A stretch of DNA of 64,000 nt from Clostridia bacterium (GCA_017448355.1 JAFSLQ010000055.1:28263-92262), one strand, 5' to 3'; numbered from the stretch's first letter, positions 15,405 to 23,682 are shown. The notes: a model not told the origin generated them from the sequence alone. Program-made: numbers and translations.

Positions 15405-18400
15405 ATGAAAAAACTGACAATCGACGGTAATACCGCCGCAAGCCACGTTGCTTACGCCTTTTCGGAAGTAGCGGCAATCTACCCGATTACCCCTTCTTCG
15501 CCTATGGCGGAAGTTGCGGACGAGTGGTCTACGGCAGGCAGAACCAACATGTGGGGACAGAAAATCCGCGTTGCGGAAATGCAGTCCGAAGGCGGTGCGG
15601 CGGGTGCTGTTCACGGCAGCCTTTCGGCAGGCGCGCTTACCACCACTTACACGGCGTCGCAAGGCTTACTTTTGATGATTCCGAATATGTACAAAATCGC
15701 GGGCGAACTTATGCCTATGGTTATGCACGTTTCGGCGCGCGCCTTGGCGGCACACTCATTAAACATTTTCGGCGACCATGCGGACGTTATGGCTTGCCGC
15801 CAGACGGGTTTTGCAATGCTTTGCGACTCTTCCGTACAGGAAGTTATGGACTTAGCACTCGTTGCGCACCTTGCTACCTTAAAGTCCAAAGTACCGTTCA
15901 TTAATTTCTTCGACGGATTCAGAACCAGCCACGAAGTCGCGAAAATCGACGTGTGGGACGAAGCGGACGACTATGCGGAAATCCGCGCTATCTGCGACGA
16001 AGTGGGTATAGATGCGGACATTAAAGACTTTAAGTCCCGCTCTCTTAACCCCGAACACCCGATACAAAAGGGTACTGCGCAGAACGGCGACACCTATTTC
16101 CAGAACAGAGAAACCGCTAACGGATACTATAAAGCCGTTCCCGCAATCGTACAAAAGATGATGGACGTTGTAAGCGCGAAAGCGGGCAGAAGTTATCACC
16201 TTTTCGACTACGTTGGGGCAAAGGACGCCGAATACGTTATCGTTTGTATGGGTTCGGGTTGCGAAACCATTGAAGAATCCATCAACAAATTAAACGCTAT
16301 GGGCAAAAAGTACGGTCTTATCAAAGTCCGTTTGTATCGCCCCTTCTACACCGAAGCGTTTATAAACGCTATTCCGAAGTCGGTAAAGAAAATCGCCGTT
16401 CTCGACAGAACGAAAGAACCCGGCTCGCTCGGCGAACCCTTATATCTCGACGTTTGCTCCGCGCTCTTTGAGTCGGGTATGGCAAACGTAAAGGTTTACG
16501 GCGGAAGATACGGCTTAGGTTCAAAAGAATTTACGCCGTCAATGGTACTTTCGGTCTACAAAAATCTCGAACAGGCTGAACCGAAAAACCACTTCACCGT
16601 CGGTATCTACGAAGATATTACCAACTCGTCTTTGGACTTTTCGGAAAAATTCGACGCAGCGCCCGCGGGCTCTACGTCCTGTAAGTTCTACGGTCTCGGT
16701 TCTGACGGTACTGTCGGCGCGAACAAGAACTCCATTAAGATTATCGGCGACCACACGGATAAGCACGCGCAGGCGTATTTCTTCTACGACTCCAAAAAGT
16801 CGGGCGGCATAACCGTTTCGCACCTTCGTTTCGGCGACACGCCTATTCAGTCGGAATATTTAATCGACTCGGCGGACTTCGTTCAATGCTCTAATCCTTC
16901 CTATATCACCCGCTACGATATGACGAGCGATATTAAAGACGGCGGAACGTTCTTAATCAACACTTCCGCGACCACGGTTGAAGCGCTAGAAGAATTCTTG
17001 CCCGCGCAGGTTAAACGCGATATCGCGACCAAGAATATCAATCTTTACGTAATAGACGCAATAAAGATTGCGGCAGGCTTAGGACTTAAAGGCAGAACGA
17101 ACACCATTTTGCAGTCGGCGTTCTTCCGCGTAAATCCGCAGATTATGCCCTACGACAAAGCCGTCGAATATATGAAATATATGGCTAAAAAGTCCTTCGG
17201 AAGAAAGGGCGACGCGGTCGTTCAGATGAACTACGACGCTATCGACTCGGCGGCAGGCGACAACCTTGTTAAAATCGACGTTCCCGCGTCTTGGAAGACG
17301 GCTACAACCGGCGCTAGCATGGCGGAAGGACACGCCAATAAATATTATCAGGAAATCATTAAGCCTATCCTTTATCTTAAAGGCGACAGCCTTAAATCTT
17401 CGCAGTTCAATGCGGACGGTTCTGTTCCCACGGGTACGACGAAGTTTGAAAAACGCGGCGTTGCGGTTACCGTTCCCGAAATCAATATCGATAAATGTAT
17501 TCAATGCGGTACGTGTTCGTTCGTTTGCCCGCACGCTTGTTTAAGACCTGCTTTAATTGCTAACGGTGCGGAAAAACCCGCTACTCTCATCGGTAAACCC
17601 GCTATCGGTATCCCCGGATACGAATACAAAATGCAGGTTTCACCGCTCGACTGTATGGGTTGCGGCGTCTGTGCGACTGTCTGCCCCGTTAAAGACGGCG
17701 GCGCTATCAAGATGATACCGCTTGCTGAATCCCTTAATAAGGGCGAAGACAAAAACTGGGAATACGCCGTTGACCTTCCCGCTGTCGACACTTCTAAATT
17801 CAAGAAGGAAACGGTTAAAGGCTGTCAGTTCTGCACTCCGCTCTTTGAATTCTCGGGTGCGTGCGCAGGTTGCGGCGAAACGCCTTACGTTAAAGTTATC
17901 ACGCAACTCTTCGGTGAAGATATGGTCGTTGCAAACGCGACGGGCTGCTCGTCCATCTACGGCGGCTCTTCCCCGACTTGCCCCTATACCACCAACAAAG
18001 AAGGCAAAGGTCCTGCTTGGGCAAACTCTCTCTTTGAAGATAACGCGGAATTCGGCTACGGCATGAACCTCGCGTACTCGACGAGAAGAAACGCGCTTAA
18101 AGATAAGGTTGTTGCTTTTGCACAAGCAGACGCAAGCGCGAAAGACGCGGCTGACCTTTGGATAGCGGCGTTTGACGACAGAGAAGCGTCCAAAGCGGCG
18201 TCTAAAAAACTTCTTGAAATCGCTGAAAAATCTTCGGCAGCGGAAGCGAAAGCCATTATCGAAGACAAAGATTGCCTTGCTAAAAAATCCGTTTGGATAT
18301 TCGGCGGCGACGGTTGGGCTTACGATATCGGCTACGGCGGACTTGACCATGTTCTCGCAAGCGGCGAAGACGTTAACGTTCTTGTTCTCGACACCGAAGT

Positions 18401-18917
18401 TTATTCCAACACGGGCGGACAGGCAAGTAAATCCACCAACATCGGTGCTGTTGCTAAGTTCGCGTCCGCAGGTAAACGCGTTAAGAAGAAAGACTTAGGT
18501 ATGATTGCGAAGTCTTACGGCTACGTTTACGTAGCGCAATGCGCTATGGGTGCTAACCCCGCGCAACTCCTTAAAGCGCTTTCGGAAGCGGAAGCGTATC
18601 ACGGACCTTCGCTCATTATCTGCTACGCGCCCTGTATCAACCACGGTATCAATATGACCAAGTCGCAACTTGAAGAAAAGGCGGCGGTTGAGTGCGGATA
18701 CTGGCAATTATACAGGTACAACCCCGATGGCGACGTGTTTACGCTTGACAGCAAAGACCCGACGGGCGACTATCAAGCCTTCCTTGCGGGAGAAACGAGA
18801 TATTCTTCTCTCGTTAAAACGCAAGGTCAGGACGTTGCTAACGAACTCTTCAAAAAGACGGAAGAATCCGCAAGAGAAAGACTTGCGGGCTACAAAAAAC
18901 TTGCCGGTAAAGAGTAA
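15405..18917 (+). CDS. nifJ: Pyruvate:ferredoxin (flavodoxin) oxidoreductase
   Basis: This 1170-residue single-chain enzyme oxidises pyruvate with CoA to acetyl-CoA and CO2 and reduces ferredoxin, a central step of clostridial fermentation. Domains in order are: the pyrimidine-binding domain with AAIYPITPSSPM at the N-terminus, the gamma domain (about 415-620), an inserted 2[4Fe-4S] ferredoxin domain (CIQCGTCSFVCPHAC near 697 and CMGCGVCATVCPVKDGG near 748), and the TPP-binding domain with CAGCGE near 820 and GGDGWAYDIGYGGLDH near 966. Length is typical (about 1170-1200). It has a strong promoter and terminator, hence monocistronic. Codon use is the most GC-rich in the window, consistent with high expression. 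Confidence 0.98.
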   Translation: MKKLTIDGNTAASHVAYAFSEVAAIYPITPSSPMAEVADEWSTAGRTNMWGQKIRVAEMQSEGGAAGAVHGSLSAGALTTTYTASQGLLLMIPNMYKIAGELMPMVMHVSARALAAHSLNIFGDHADVMACRQTGFAMLCDSSVQEVMDLALVAHLATLKSKVPFINFFDGFRTSHEVAKIDVWDEADDYAEIRAICDEVGIDADIKDFKSRSLNPEHPIQKGTAQNGDTYFQNRETANGYYKAVPAIVQKMMDVVSAKAGRSYHLFDYVGAKDAEYVIVCMGSGCETIEESINKLNAMGKKYGLIKVRLYRPFYTEAFINAIPKSVKKIAVLDRTKEPGSLGEPLYLDVCSALFESGMANVKVYGGRYGLGSKEFTPSMVLSVYKNLEQAEPKNHFTVGIYEDITNSSLDFSEKFDAAPAGSTSCKFYGLGSDGTVGANKNSIKIIGDHTDKHAQAYFFYDSKKSGGITVSHLRFGDTPIQSEYLIDSADFVQCSNPSYITRYDMTSDIKDGGTFLINTSATTVEALEEFLPAQVKRDIATKNINLYVIDAIKIAAGLGLKGRTNTILQSAFFRVNPQIMPYDKAVEYMKYMAKKSFGRKGDAVVQMNYDAIDSAAGDNLVKIDVPASWKTATTGASMAEGHANKYYQEIIKPILYLKGDSLKSSQFNADGSVPTGTTKFEKRGVAVTVPEINIDKCIQCGTCSFVCPHACLRPALIANGAEKPATLIGKPAIGIPGYEYKMQVSPLDCMGCGVCATVCPVKDGGAIKMIPLAESLNKGEDKNWEYAVDLPAVDTSKFKKETVKGCQFCTPLFEFSGACAGCGETPYVKVITQLFGEDMVVANATGCSSIYGGSSPTCPYTTNKEGKGPAWANSLFEDNAEFGYGMNLAYSTRRNALKDKVVAFAQADASAKDAADLWIAAFDDREASKAASKKLLEIAEKSSAAEAKAIIEDKDCLAKKSVWIFGGDGWAYDIGYGGLDHVLASGEDVNVLVLDTEVYSNTGGQASKSTNIGAVAKFASAGKRVKKKDLGMIAKSYGYVYVAQCAMGANPAQLLKALSEAEAYHGPSLIICYAPCINHGINMTKSQLEEKAAVECGYWQLYRYNPDGDVFTLDSKDPTGDYQAFLAGETRYSSLVKTQGQDVANELFKKTEESARERLAGYKKLAGKE

Positions 18918-18940
18918 TAAAAAACTCTAAACAGTTAAAT

Positions 18941-18970
18941 ACGGGCGGAACGCAAGTGCGTTCCGCCCGT
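18941..18970 (+). terminator. Terminator after nifJ
   Basis: ACGGGCGGAACGCA / TGCGTTCCGCCCGT form a perfect 14-bp stem with a 2-nt loop, followed by AAAATTTTATTT. Confidence 0.85.
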
Positions 18971-18989
18971 AAAATTTTATTTGTAATAC

Positions 18990-19307
18990 TTAATAGTAGC
19001 GATACGTTGTTGCTACACAACCGACAGCCGCCACATAAATTACTATACCAACTACAATGGTAACAATAAATGCCCCTAACCAGCCTTTCAAAAACGATGA
19101 CCGCTCTTCGGTGTTAGACGGGTATAACAATAACCCGATAATAAGCCCTATCAAGCCTAAAAACAACCCCAAAAGCACACCGATACCCGTCTTCGACTCG
19201 CCCGACGACGTTCTATATTGTACATCCTTTACACCTGTGCTACGTCCACAATGAACACATATTTCCGCATCATCGTTGATTTCTTTTCCACAATACTTGC
19301 AATACAT
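18990..19307 (-). CDS. Zinc-ribbon protein with two membrane segments
   Basis: This 105-residue protein begins with a zinc ribbon, MYCKYCGKEIND and then EICVHCGRS (two C-x2-C pairs). A short polar linker and two hydrophobic segments follow (about residues 40-62, GIGVLLGLFLGLIGLIIGLLL; and 75-97). Such zinc-ribbon/membrane proteins are common in Firmicutes and their role is unknown. It has a consensus promoter whose spacer contains a palindrome and is divergent from an HTH gene, which probably controls it. The Shine-Dalgarno AAAGGAG is good. Confidence 0.8.
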   Translation of the reverse strand: MYCKYCGKEINDDAEICVHCGRSTGVKDVQYRTSSGESKTGIGVLLGLFLGLIGLIIGLLLYPSNTEERSSFLKGWLGAFIVTIVVGIVIYVAAVGCVATTYRYY

Positions 19308-19336
19308 TTAACATTTCTCCTTTGATTTATTCTTTT

Positions 19337-19386
19337 ATTATAATCTCAATATTTGAGAAAGTCAACATTTTTTCTCAATTATTGAT
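19337..19386. promoter_or_regulatory. Divergent promoter region with two operator palindromes
   Basis: On the minus strand TTGACT (19360-19365) and TATAAT (19337-19342), spacer 17 bp, drive the zinc-ribbon gene. The palindrome TCTCAATATTTGAGA (19344-19358) fills the spacer. A second copy with one mismatch, TCTCAATTATTGATA, lies at 19372-19386 near the HTH gene. Both genes should therefore be controlled by the HTH protein. Confidence 0.7.
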
Positions 19387-19412
19387 AATTATATATAGTA
19401 AGGAATAAAAAA

Positions 19413-19610
19413 ATGAGTTTTTCTGAAAATCTTAAAAATCTTCGGAAACAGCGTGGATTAGATCAAACAAGCCTTGCCAAACATTTAAATGTTTCCGTGA
19501 AAACAATTTCCCATTGGGAAACGAATTATTCAGAACCTTCTATCGCTCAAATTATTGCACTTGCTAATTATTTTGACGTTTCTATTGACGATTTAGTTGA
19601 CCGTAAATGA
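19413..19610 (+). CDS. Small XRE-family HTH regulator
   Basis: This 65-residue single-domain regulator carries the helix-turn-helix LAKHLNVSVKTISHWETNYS and the C-terminal helix IAQIIALANYFDVSIDDLV. It has no effector domain. The AAGGAA ribosome site is adequate. It is transcribed away from the zinc-ribbon membrane protein gene, and the two share a region with TCTCAA-N3-TTGAGA palindromes, so it is the likely repressor of both. The gene is AT-richer than its neighbours. Confidence 0.88.
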   Translation: MSFSENLKNLRKQRGLDQTSLAKHLNVSVKTISHWETNYSEPSIAQIIALANYFDVSIDDLVDRK

Positions 19611-19618
19611 TTTTATAA

Positions 19619-19652
19619 CTAAACAAGCGAACGTTTCCGTTCGCTTGTTTAG
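19619..19652 (+). terminator. Terminator after the HTH gene
   Basis: CTAAACAAGCGAACG / CGTTCGCTTGTTTAG form a perfect 15-bp stem followed by a seven-T run. Confidence 0.9.
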
Positions 19653-19663
19653 TTTTTTTGGGG

Positions 19664-19694
19664 TGTTTTGACGAATTTCAAGTTTGACAACCTT
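19664..19694 (+). repeat. Dispersed terminator-adjacent repeat, copy B
   Basis: Reads TGTTTTGACGAATTTCAAG and then TTTGACAACCTT, a slightly diverged copy of the right half of the repeat. It starts 12 bp after the terminator stem. The TTGACA within it (19685-19690) can act as a -35 element for the downstream small HTH gene. Confidence 0.8.
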
Positions 19695-19711
19695 CGATAG
19701 GTAAATATATT

Positions 19712-19759
19712 ATACTCTATATATAGAGTATTGTCAACAAGTTGAGTATATTTTATAAT
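19712..19759 (+). promoter_or_regulatory. 20-bp operator palindrome and proximal promoter
   Basis: ATACTCTATATATAGAGTAT (19712-19731) is a perfect 20-bp palindrome. It abuts a promoter TTGTCA (19731-19736) / TATAAT (19754-19759) with a 17-bp spacer. A further GAGTATA half-site lies at 19744-19750. The start codon follows six bases after the -10 box. Confidence 0.7.
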
Positions 19760-19765
19760 AAATCT

Positions 19766-19966
19766 ATGATTTCTTATAAACCTTTTTACGAAACTTTAAA
19801 AAGTAAAAACATATCAACTTATAAACTGATAAACACATACGGGGTTAGCCGCAGTTTGATTGACAGGTTAAAACACAATAAACCTATCAGTACGCTAACG
19901 CTTAACGATTTGTGTTCGTTTTTAGATTGCGGGGTTGAAGATATTTTGGAATATATAAAAGATTAA
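19766..19966 (+). CDS. Small XRE-like HTH protein
   Basis: This 66-residue protein contains a helix-turn-helix of the Cro/C1 type: KNISTYKLINTYGVSRSLIDRL and then LTLNDLCSFLDCGVEDILEYI. I start it at MISYKPFYETL. There is no Shine-Dalgarno, and the -10 box lies six bases upstream, so the mRNA is probably leaderless. An upstream in-frame TTG would fall inside the promoter. A perfect 20-bp palindrome just upstream should be its own operator. It is convergent with the ABC transporter and shares its terminator. Confidence 0.78.
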   Translation: MISYKPFYETLKSKNISTYKLINTYGVSRSLIDRLKHNKPISTLTLNDLCSFLDCGVEDILEYIKD

Positions 19967-19990
19967 ACGGCGGTCAAATGACCGCCGTTT
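19965..19990. terminator. Shared terminator of the HTH gene and the ABC transporter
   Basis: AAACGGCGGTCA / TGACCGCCGTTT form a perfect 12-bp stem between the convergent genes; its first base overlaps the HTH stop codon. Confidence 0.85.
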
Positions 19991-20008
19991 AATATTGTTT
20001 ATTGTTTT

Positions 20009-20809
20009 TTATTCGCCTTCTTTGTTGTTTATGCCCGCCAAAAAGGCTTTAAGTTTTTCCGACTTGGGATTTTCAAAGACTTCTTTTGGATTGCCTTCTT
20101 CTTCGATTACGCCGTTTGCCATAAACACCACGCTATCCGAAACGTTCTTCGCAAAACCCATTTCGTGAGTTACGATTATCATCGTACGGTCTTCGCCCTT
20201 TAACGCACGAATAACTTTTAACACTTCGCCCGTAAGTTCGGGGTCGAGTGCCGAAGTAGGTTCGTCAAAACATAAAATTTTAGGTTTTAGGGCGAGTGCT
20301 CTTGCGATTGCCACCCTTTGCTGCTGCCCGCCGGACAGTACGCATGGATACTCGTTCTTTTTATCGGTAAGCCCCGTCTTTTCAAGAAGTTTTTCCGCGT
20401 CCGCTATAATTTTTTGTTTTTCTTCGGCAAAGTTTAACGTTTTATCTTTTTTGCATTTTTCTTTTAACTGCAACAGCGGTGCAAGAGTTATATTGTCCGC
20501 TACGCTGTACTGCGGGAAAAGGTTAAAAGACTGGAAAACAAGCCCGAAATTAAGGCGTTTTTCTCTTAAATCTTTTTCCCTTATTTTTTTATCCGTTTCG
20601 GCGTTAAAAAGTGTTTCGCCGTCTAAAACCATAACGCCCTTATTCGGCGTTTCAAGGAAATTTATACAGCGAAGAAGCGTCGTTTTGCCAGAACCCGAAG
20701 AACCTATTATAGACAGCACTTCGCCCTTTTCAATCGAAAGGTCGATGCCTTTTAACACTTCGTGCTCGCCGAATTTTTTACAAAAATTTTTAATCTCTAA
20801 ATACGCCAT
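20009..20809 (-). CDS. Polar amino acid ABC transporter, ATP-binding protein
   Basis: This 266-residue ATPase energises uptake of an amino acid. It has Walker A GSSGSGKT, Q-loop FQSFNLFPQ, signature LSGGQQQR and Walker B ILCFDEPTSALDPE; ITHEMGFAK-type H-loop sequence is TMIIVTHEMGFAKN. The family is GlnQ/TcyN-like (HAAT/PAAT). It lies 3 bp after the permease and is the last gene of a binding protein-permease-ATPase operon. Confidence 0.95.
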   Translation of the reverse strand: MAYLEIKNFCKKFGEHEVLKGIDLSIEKGEVLSIIGSSGSGKTTLLRCINFLETPNKGVMVLDGETLFNAETDKKIREKDLREKRLNFGLVFQSFNLFPQYSVADNITLAPLLQLKEKCKKDKTLNFAEEKQKIIADAEKLLEKTGLTDKKNEYPCVLSGGQQQRVAIARALALKPKILCFDEPTSALDPELTGEVLKVIRALKGEDRTMIIVTHEMGFAKNVSDSVVFMANGVIEEEGNPKEVFENPKSEKLKAFLAGINNKEGE

Positions 20810-20812
20810 AAT

Positions 20813-21487
20813 TTACGCCTTAAAATAGGAAAGTTTTTTCTCTAAATAATTGAAAAGTATTGTAAGTAGCCCTATAAAAAGCAAGAAGAATACGGCGATA
20901 TAGAATAAAGGCCACACGATTGCTTTGGATAATATTTCCGTTTCGTTGATAAAGAATATTTCGGCTACCGAAATTACCCTTGCAAGCGAAGTGTCTTTTA
21001 CAAGTGTAATTACTTCGTTACTGATAGGCGAAATAATCGTTTTTATAACTTGCAAAAGCACTATTTTATAAAAAATCTGACTTTTGGTAAGCCCTAAAAC
21101 TTTGCCCGCTTCGTACTGCCCGCGACTTATGTTGTCTACGCCGCCTTTAAATATGACCGAAAAATAACACGCGTAATTTATTACGAAAGTTATAAGCGCT
21201 GCCAAAAATCTGCCTTCAAATACCGTTCCGTTAGTGAACGAGAAAAGTTTTATTCCGAACAGTAAACTCGGCACGTAAAACACTACGAAAAGTTGCAACA
21301 TTAAGGGAGTGCCGCGAATTATCCAGACGAAAATGCGGCACAGCCAACTTACTATTTTTACGGGACATTTCAGCCCGAACATTATCAAAAGCCCCAAAGG
21401 AAGAGAAAGAACGAGTGTCAGTATAAACAACAGACACGTCGTTCCGAATCCCCTTAAAAGCGTTGAATTTATAAGTTCAAACGACAT
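20813..21487 (-). CDS. Polar amino acid ABC transporter, permease
   Basis: This 224-residue membrane protein has about five membrane segments and the family's EAA-type loop, QYEAGKVLGLTKSQIFYKIVLLQ, that contacts the ATPase. The N-terminal signature GFGTTCLLFILTLVLSLPLG and IRGTPLMLQLFVVFY are characteristic of the His/Glu/Gln/Arg permease family. Length is normal. It is encoded between the binding protein (22-bp gap) and the ATPase. Confidence 0.95.
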   Translation of the reverse strand: MSFELINSTLLRGFGTTCLLFILTLVLSLPLGLLIMFGLKCPVKIVSWLCRIFVWIIRGTPLMLQLFVVFYVPSLLFGIKLFSFTNGTVFEGRFLAALITFVINYACYFSVIFKGGVDNISRGQYEAGKVLGLTKSQIFYKIVLLQVIKTIISPISNEVITLVKDTSLARVISVAEIFFINETEILSKAIVWPLFYIAVFFLLFIGLLTILFNYLEKKLSYFKA

Positions 21488-21509
21488 TTAGTTTTTCTCC
21501 GAAAAGTTT

Positions 21510-22322
21510 TTACGCTCCTATATTCGGTATAAGAGAAGAAGATAAATCGTATTTCGCCGCAATCGTCGCAAGCGTTCCGTCAGCGGAAAGCGTCTTTATA
21601 ACTTCGTTTACTTTTGCGGTAAAGTCAGAACCTTTTCTGAAACCTATCGCATATTCTTCCGCTTCGGTGGGAATAGCGTCGTTAACGGAAAGCGAAGAAT
21701 AATCCCCTTTACCTACCATTGCGTTAGCCATCGTGGAGTCTATAACGATAAAGTCTACCGTGCCGTTTTTAAGTTCCATAAGCGCGCTCGCCTGAGAAGT
21801 GGACGCCGTGTATGCGGTGGACAAACTCTTTGCAAGGTCTTCGCCCGCAGAACCGCCTTCTGCCATACCTTTTTTGCCCGCAAACGCTTCCTTGGAATTA
21901 AGTACCGTTAAATTCGCTTTGCTCGTTACAACGCATTGTCCGTTAGCAAGATATTTGTAGGAAAAATCTACGTATTCTGTTCTCGAAACACCGTTCGATT
22001 CGCTGCCGTAAGTAAATCCGTTCCAGATACAGTCTATAACGCCGCTGTTAAGTTCAAGATATTTGCTGCTCCAAGCAATAATCTGGAATTTCGCTTGAAG
22101 TCCCATTTTTTCCGCTACAGCGTTTGCAAAATCGGTATCAAACCCTGTCAATTCGTCGTCGGAATTAAAATAGTTCATCGGTTCGTAAAGCGTAATTCCG
22201 CAAACAAAATACCCTTTTTCTTTAATTTTGTCATAATCGCTCTTTTCGTTACAAGCGGTAAGCCCTAATACTGCCATCACCGCAAGAACCGCTGTCAACA
22301 AAAGTGTAACAAGTTTTTTCAT
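21510..22322 (-). CDS. Amino acid ABC transporter, substrate-binding lipoprotein
   Basis: This 270-residue lipoprotein has a signal peptide (MKKLVTLLLTAVLAVMAVLG) ending in the lipobox LTAC. The mature part is a type II periplasmic binding fold (SBP_bac_3) with GFDTDFANAVAEKMG, WNGFTYGSESNG-region and AYAIGFRKGSD-type C-terminal strand (EEYAIGFRKGSDF). The ligand cannot be told from sequence; such proteins bind Glu/Gln, Arg, His or cystine. It is first in the operon, and its promoter is overlaid by two matching operators (22358-22413), so uptake is probably under specific repression. Confidence 0.93.
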   Translation of the reverse strand: MKKLVTLLLTAVLAVMAVLGLTACNEKSDYDKIKEKGYFVCGITLYEPMNYFNSDDELTGFDTDFANAVAEKMGLQAKFQIIAWSSKYLELNSGVIDCIWNGFTYGSESNGVSRTEYVDFSYKYLANGQCVVTSKANLTVLNSKEAFAGKKGMAEGGSAGEDLAKSLSTAYTASTSQASALMELKNGTVDFIVIDSTMANAMVGKGDYSSLSVNDAIPTEAEEYAIGFRKGSDFTAKVNEVIKTLSADGTLATIAAKYDLSSSLIPNIGA

Positions 22323-22357
22323 TTTTCTATTCTCCTAAAATTTATTTTTTACTTTAT

Positions 22358-22419
22358 CACTTTATTTGGGTAAAGTGAATTTATGTCCCTATTATACTTT
22401 ATTGTGATAAAGTTGTAAA
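22358..22419 (-). promoter_or_regulatory. Promoter of the amino acid transporter with double ACTTTA-N6-TAAAGT operator
   Basis: On the minus strand TTTACA (22414-22419) and TATAAT (22391-22396) are 17 bp apart. The palindrome ACTTTATTGTGATAAAGT (22396-22413) fills the spacer exactly. A second palindrome, CACTTTATTTGGGTAAAGTG (22358-22377), lies downstream of the transcription start. The two centres are about 37 bp apart. No regulator that binds it can be named. Confidence 0.75.
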
Positions 22420-22469
22420 GCGTTTTGACGTAGTTTTTTAAAATTTTTTTAATTTTTTTTAAAATATTA

Positions 22470-22497
22470 AAAACGGCGGTTTATTTGCCGCCGTTTT
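22470..22497 (-). terminator. Terminator of the rsmG-DUF1273 transcript
   Basis: AAAACGGCGG / CCGCCGTTTT hairpin, 10-bp stem and 8-nt loop. It overlaps the stop codon of the DUF1273 gene and is followed by a T-rich tract on the minus strand. Confidence 0.75.
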
Positions 22498-22960
22498 ATT
22501 TTATAAAAATGATTTCTATGCCTTTTCTGTTAGCGTAGTTTACCGTCTGGAAAGTTCCGCCTTTATTTGTATTTAAGTATGCGACTAAAACCGACGCGCT
22601 GTCCACCATAAACATATTGCGTTTGAACATACAAGTACTCGTGTACTCTTCCGAAATATAAACTTTTTCGTCCGCGGATAAAATCATACGTTCGTATTCG
22701 GCTTTCTGGCGGGCGGAAAACTTATAAGCCTGCGTTCTGCACGGTATACAGGCGACTATTTTAATCGGGTACTTTTTTCGGTAAATTTCAAGCAATTTAA
22801 AACACTCGGTATCGAACCCAAGTGCCATACCGACTAAAAAAGTGTTAAAACCGCCGTTTATTAATCCTTTTATAACTTTTTCAAGTTCGGCTTTATTATA
22901 ATCTTCGCTTAAAACTCTATGCCCCGTAAAGGCGCAAGTTTTTATTCTGTCTATAATCAT
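22496..22960 (-). CDS. SLOG-superfamily protein (DUF1273/YpsA-like)
   Basis: This 154-residue protein begins with the family's TGHR motif (KTCAFTGHRVLSED) and has FLVGMALGFDTECF, the equivalent of the GGA-x-G-x-D nucleotide-binding loop of SLOG/YpsA proteins. The fold is Rossmann-like and is thought to bind nucleotides or their derivatives; the cellular role of this subfamily is not known. It has no clear Shine-Dalgarno and starts 9 bp after the rsmG stop, so translation is probably coupled to rsmG. Confidence 0.82.
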   Translation of the reverse strand: MIIDRIKTCAFTGHRVLSEDYNKAELEKVIKGLINGGFNTFLVGMALGFDTECFKLLEIYRKKYPIKIVACIPCRTQAYKFSARQKAEYERMILSADEKVYISEEYTSTCMFKRNMFMVDSASVLVAYLNTNKGGTFQTVNYANRKGIEIIFIK

Positions 22961-22969
22961 TATTATATA

Positions 22970-23647
22970 TTAAAGTGGTTTTTTTCTGATTTTGGCGTTA
23001 GAGCGCGGATATAAAGTTTCCGTACTTTTTTCCTTTTTTATTACGATAATCGTTCGTAAATTTCCGCTTAAATCAAATTTTTTAACTTCTTCGATTTTTC
23101 CGCCGAGTATTTTTACCGCATTTTCGGCATTTTTAAGTTCTTCTTCCGCGTCGCCTTTAAAGGCTACGAATTTTCCGCCGTTTTTAACAAAAGGCAAACA
23201 ATATTCAGTAAGCACGGGAAGACTTGCAACCGCGCGCGCAGTAGCGCAATCAAATTTTTCACGGTATAATTTATCGTGTGCAAGTTCTTCCGCTCTGCCG
23301 CAAATAACGTTTACGTCTTTTAAGTTAAGTTCTTTAACGACTTCTTTTAAAAATTCGCATTTTTTGCCCGTCGCGTCAAGTAGCGTCGCCTTTAATTCAG
23401 GATTAAAAATTTTAAGCGGTATAGCGGGAAATCCGCCGCCCGAACCTATGTCGATAAAATTTCCGTCAATAAACTTCGCGCCAAGCAAACTGTCCGCAAA
23501 ATGCTTTAAATACACTTCGTTCTTTTCTGTTATAGCGGTTATATTGAATTTTTCGTTATAATCGGTCAAAATACGGTAATACTTATCAAATAATTGTAAC
23601 TGTTCGCCGGATAACTCAAACCCGAAACATTTAAAAAAATCTTTCAC
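22970..23647 (-). CDS. rsmG: 16S rRNA (guanine527-N7) methyltransferase RsmG
   Basis: This 225-residue AdoMet-dependent enzyme methylates G527 of 16S rRNA. It shows FNITAITEKNEVYLKHFADS, the AdoMet site FIDIGSGGGFPAIPLKI and CATARAVASLPVLTEYCLP, all RsmG hallmarks. I start it at the GTG of (V)KDFFKCFGFELS. That gives a normal length and lies six bases after a TATAAT box; an upstream in-frame start would fall before the promoter. No Shine-Dalgarno exists. In Firmicutes rsmG normally follows mnmG near dnaA; here mnmG is 20 kb away and dnaN is divergent. Confidence 0.9.
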   Translation of the reverse strand: MKDFFKCFGFELSGEQLQLFDKYYRILTDYNEKFNITAITEKNEVYLKHFADSLLGAKFIDGNFIDIGSGGGFPAIPLKIFNPELKATLLDATGKKCEFLKEVVKELNLKDVNVICGRAEELAHDKLYREKFDCATARAVASLPVLTEYCLPFVKNGGKFVAFKGDAEEELKNAENAVKILGGKIEEVKKFDLSGNLRTIIVIKKEKSTETLYPRSNAKIRKKPL

Positions 23648-23653
23648 ACAAAA

Positions 23654-23682
23654 ATTATAACACAAAATTATTTTATTAACAA
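23654..23682 (-). promoter_or_regulatory. Promoter giving a leaderless rsmG mRNA
   Basis: On the minus strand TTGTTA (23677-23682) and TATAAT (23654-23659) have a 17-bp spacer. Six bases (TTTTGT) separate the -10 box from the GTG start codon, so the start codon is about at +1. Confidence 0.7.

Noticed and set aside
17640-18350. 236-codon ORF antisense to nifJ
   Set aside because: Long open frames opposite a GC-rich, codon-biased gene are expected; the composition is Arg/Phe/Val-rich with no domain.
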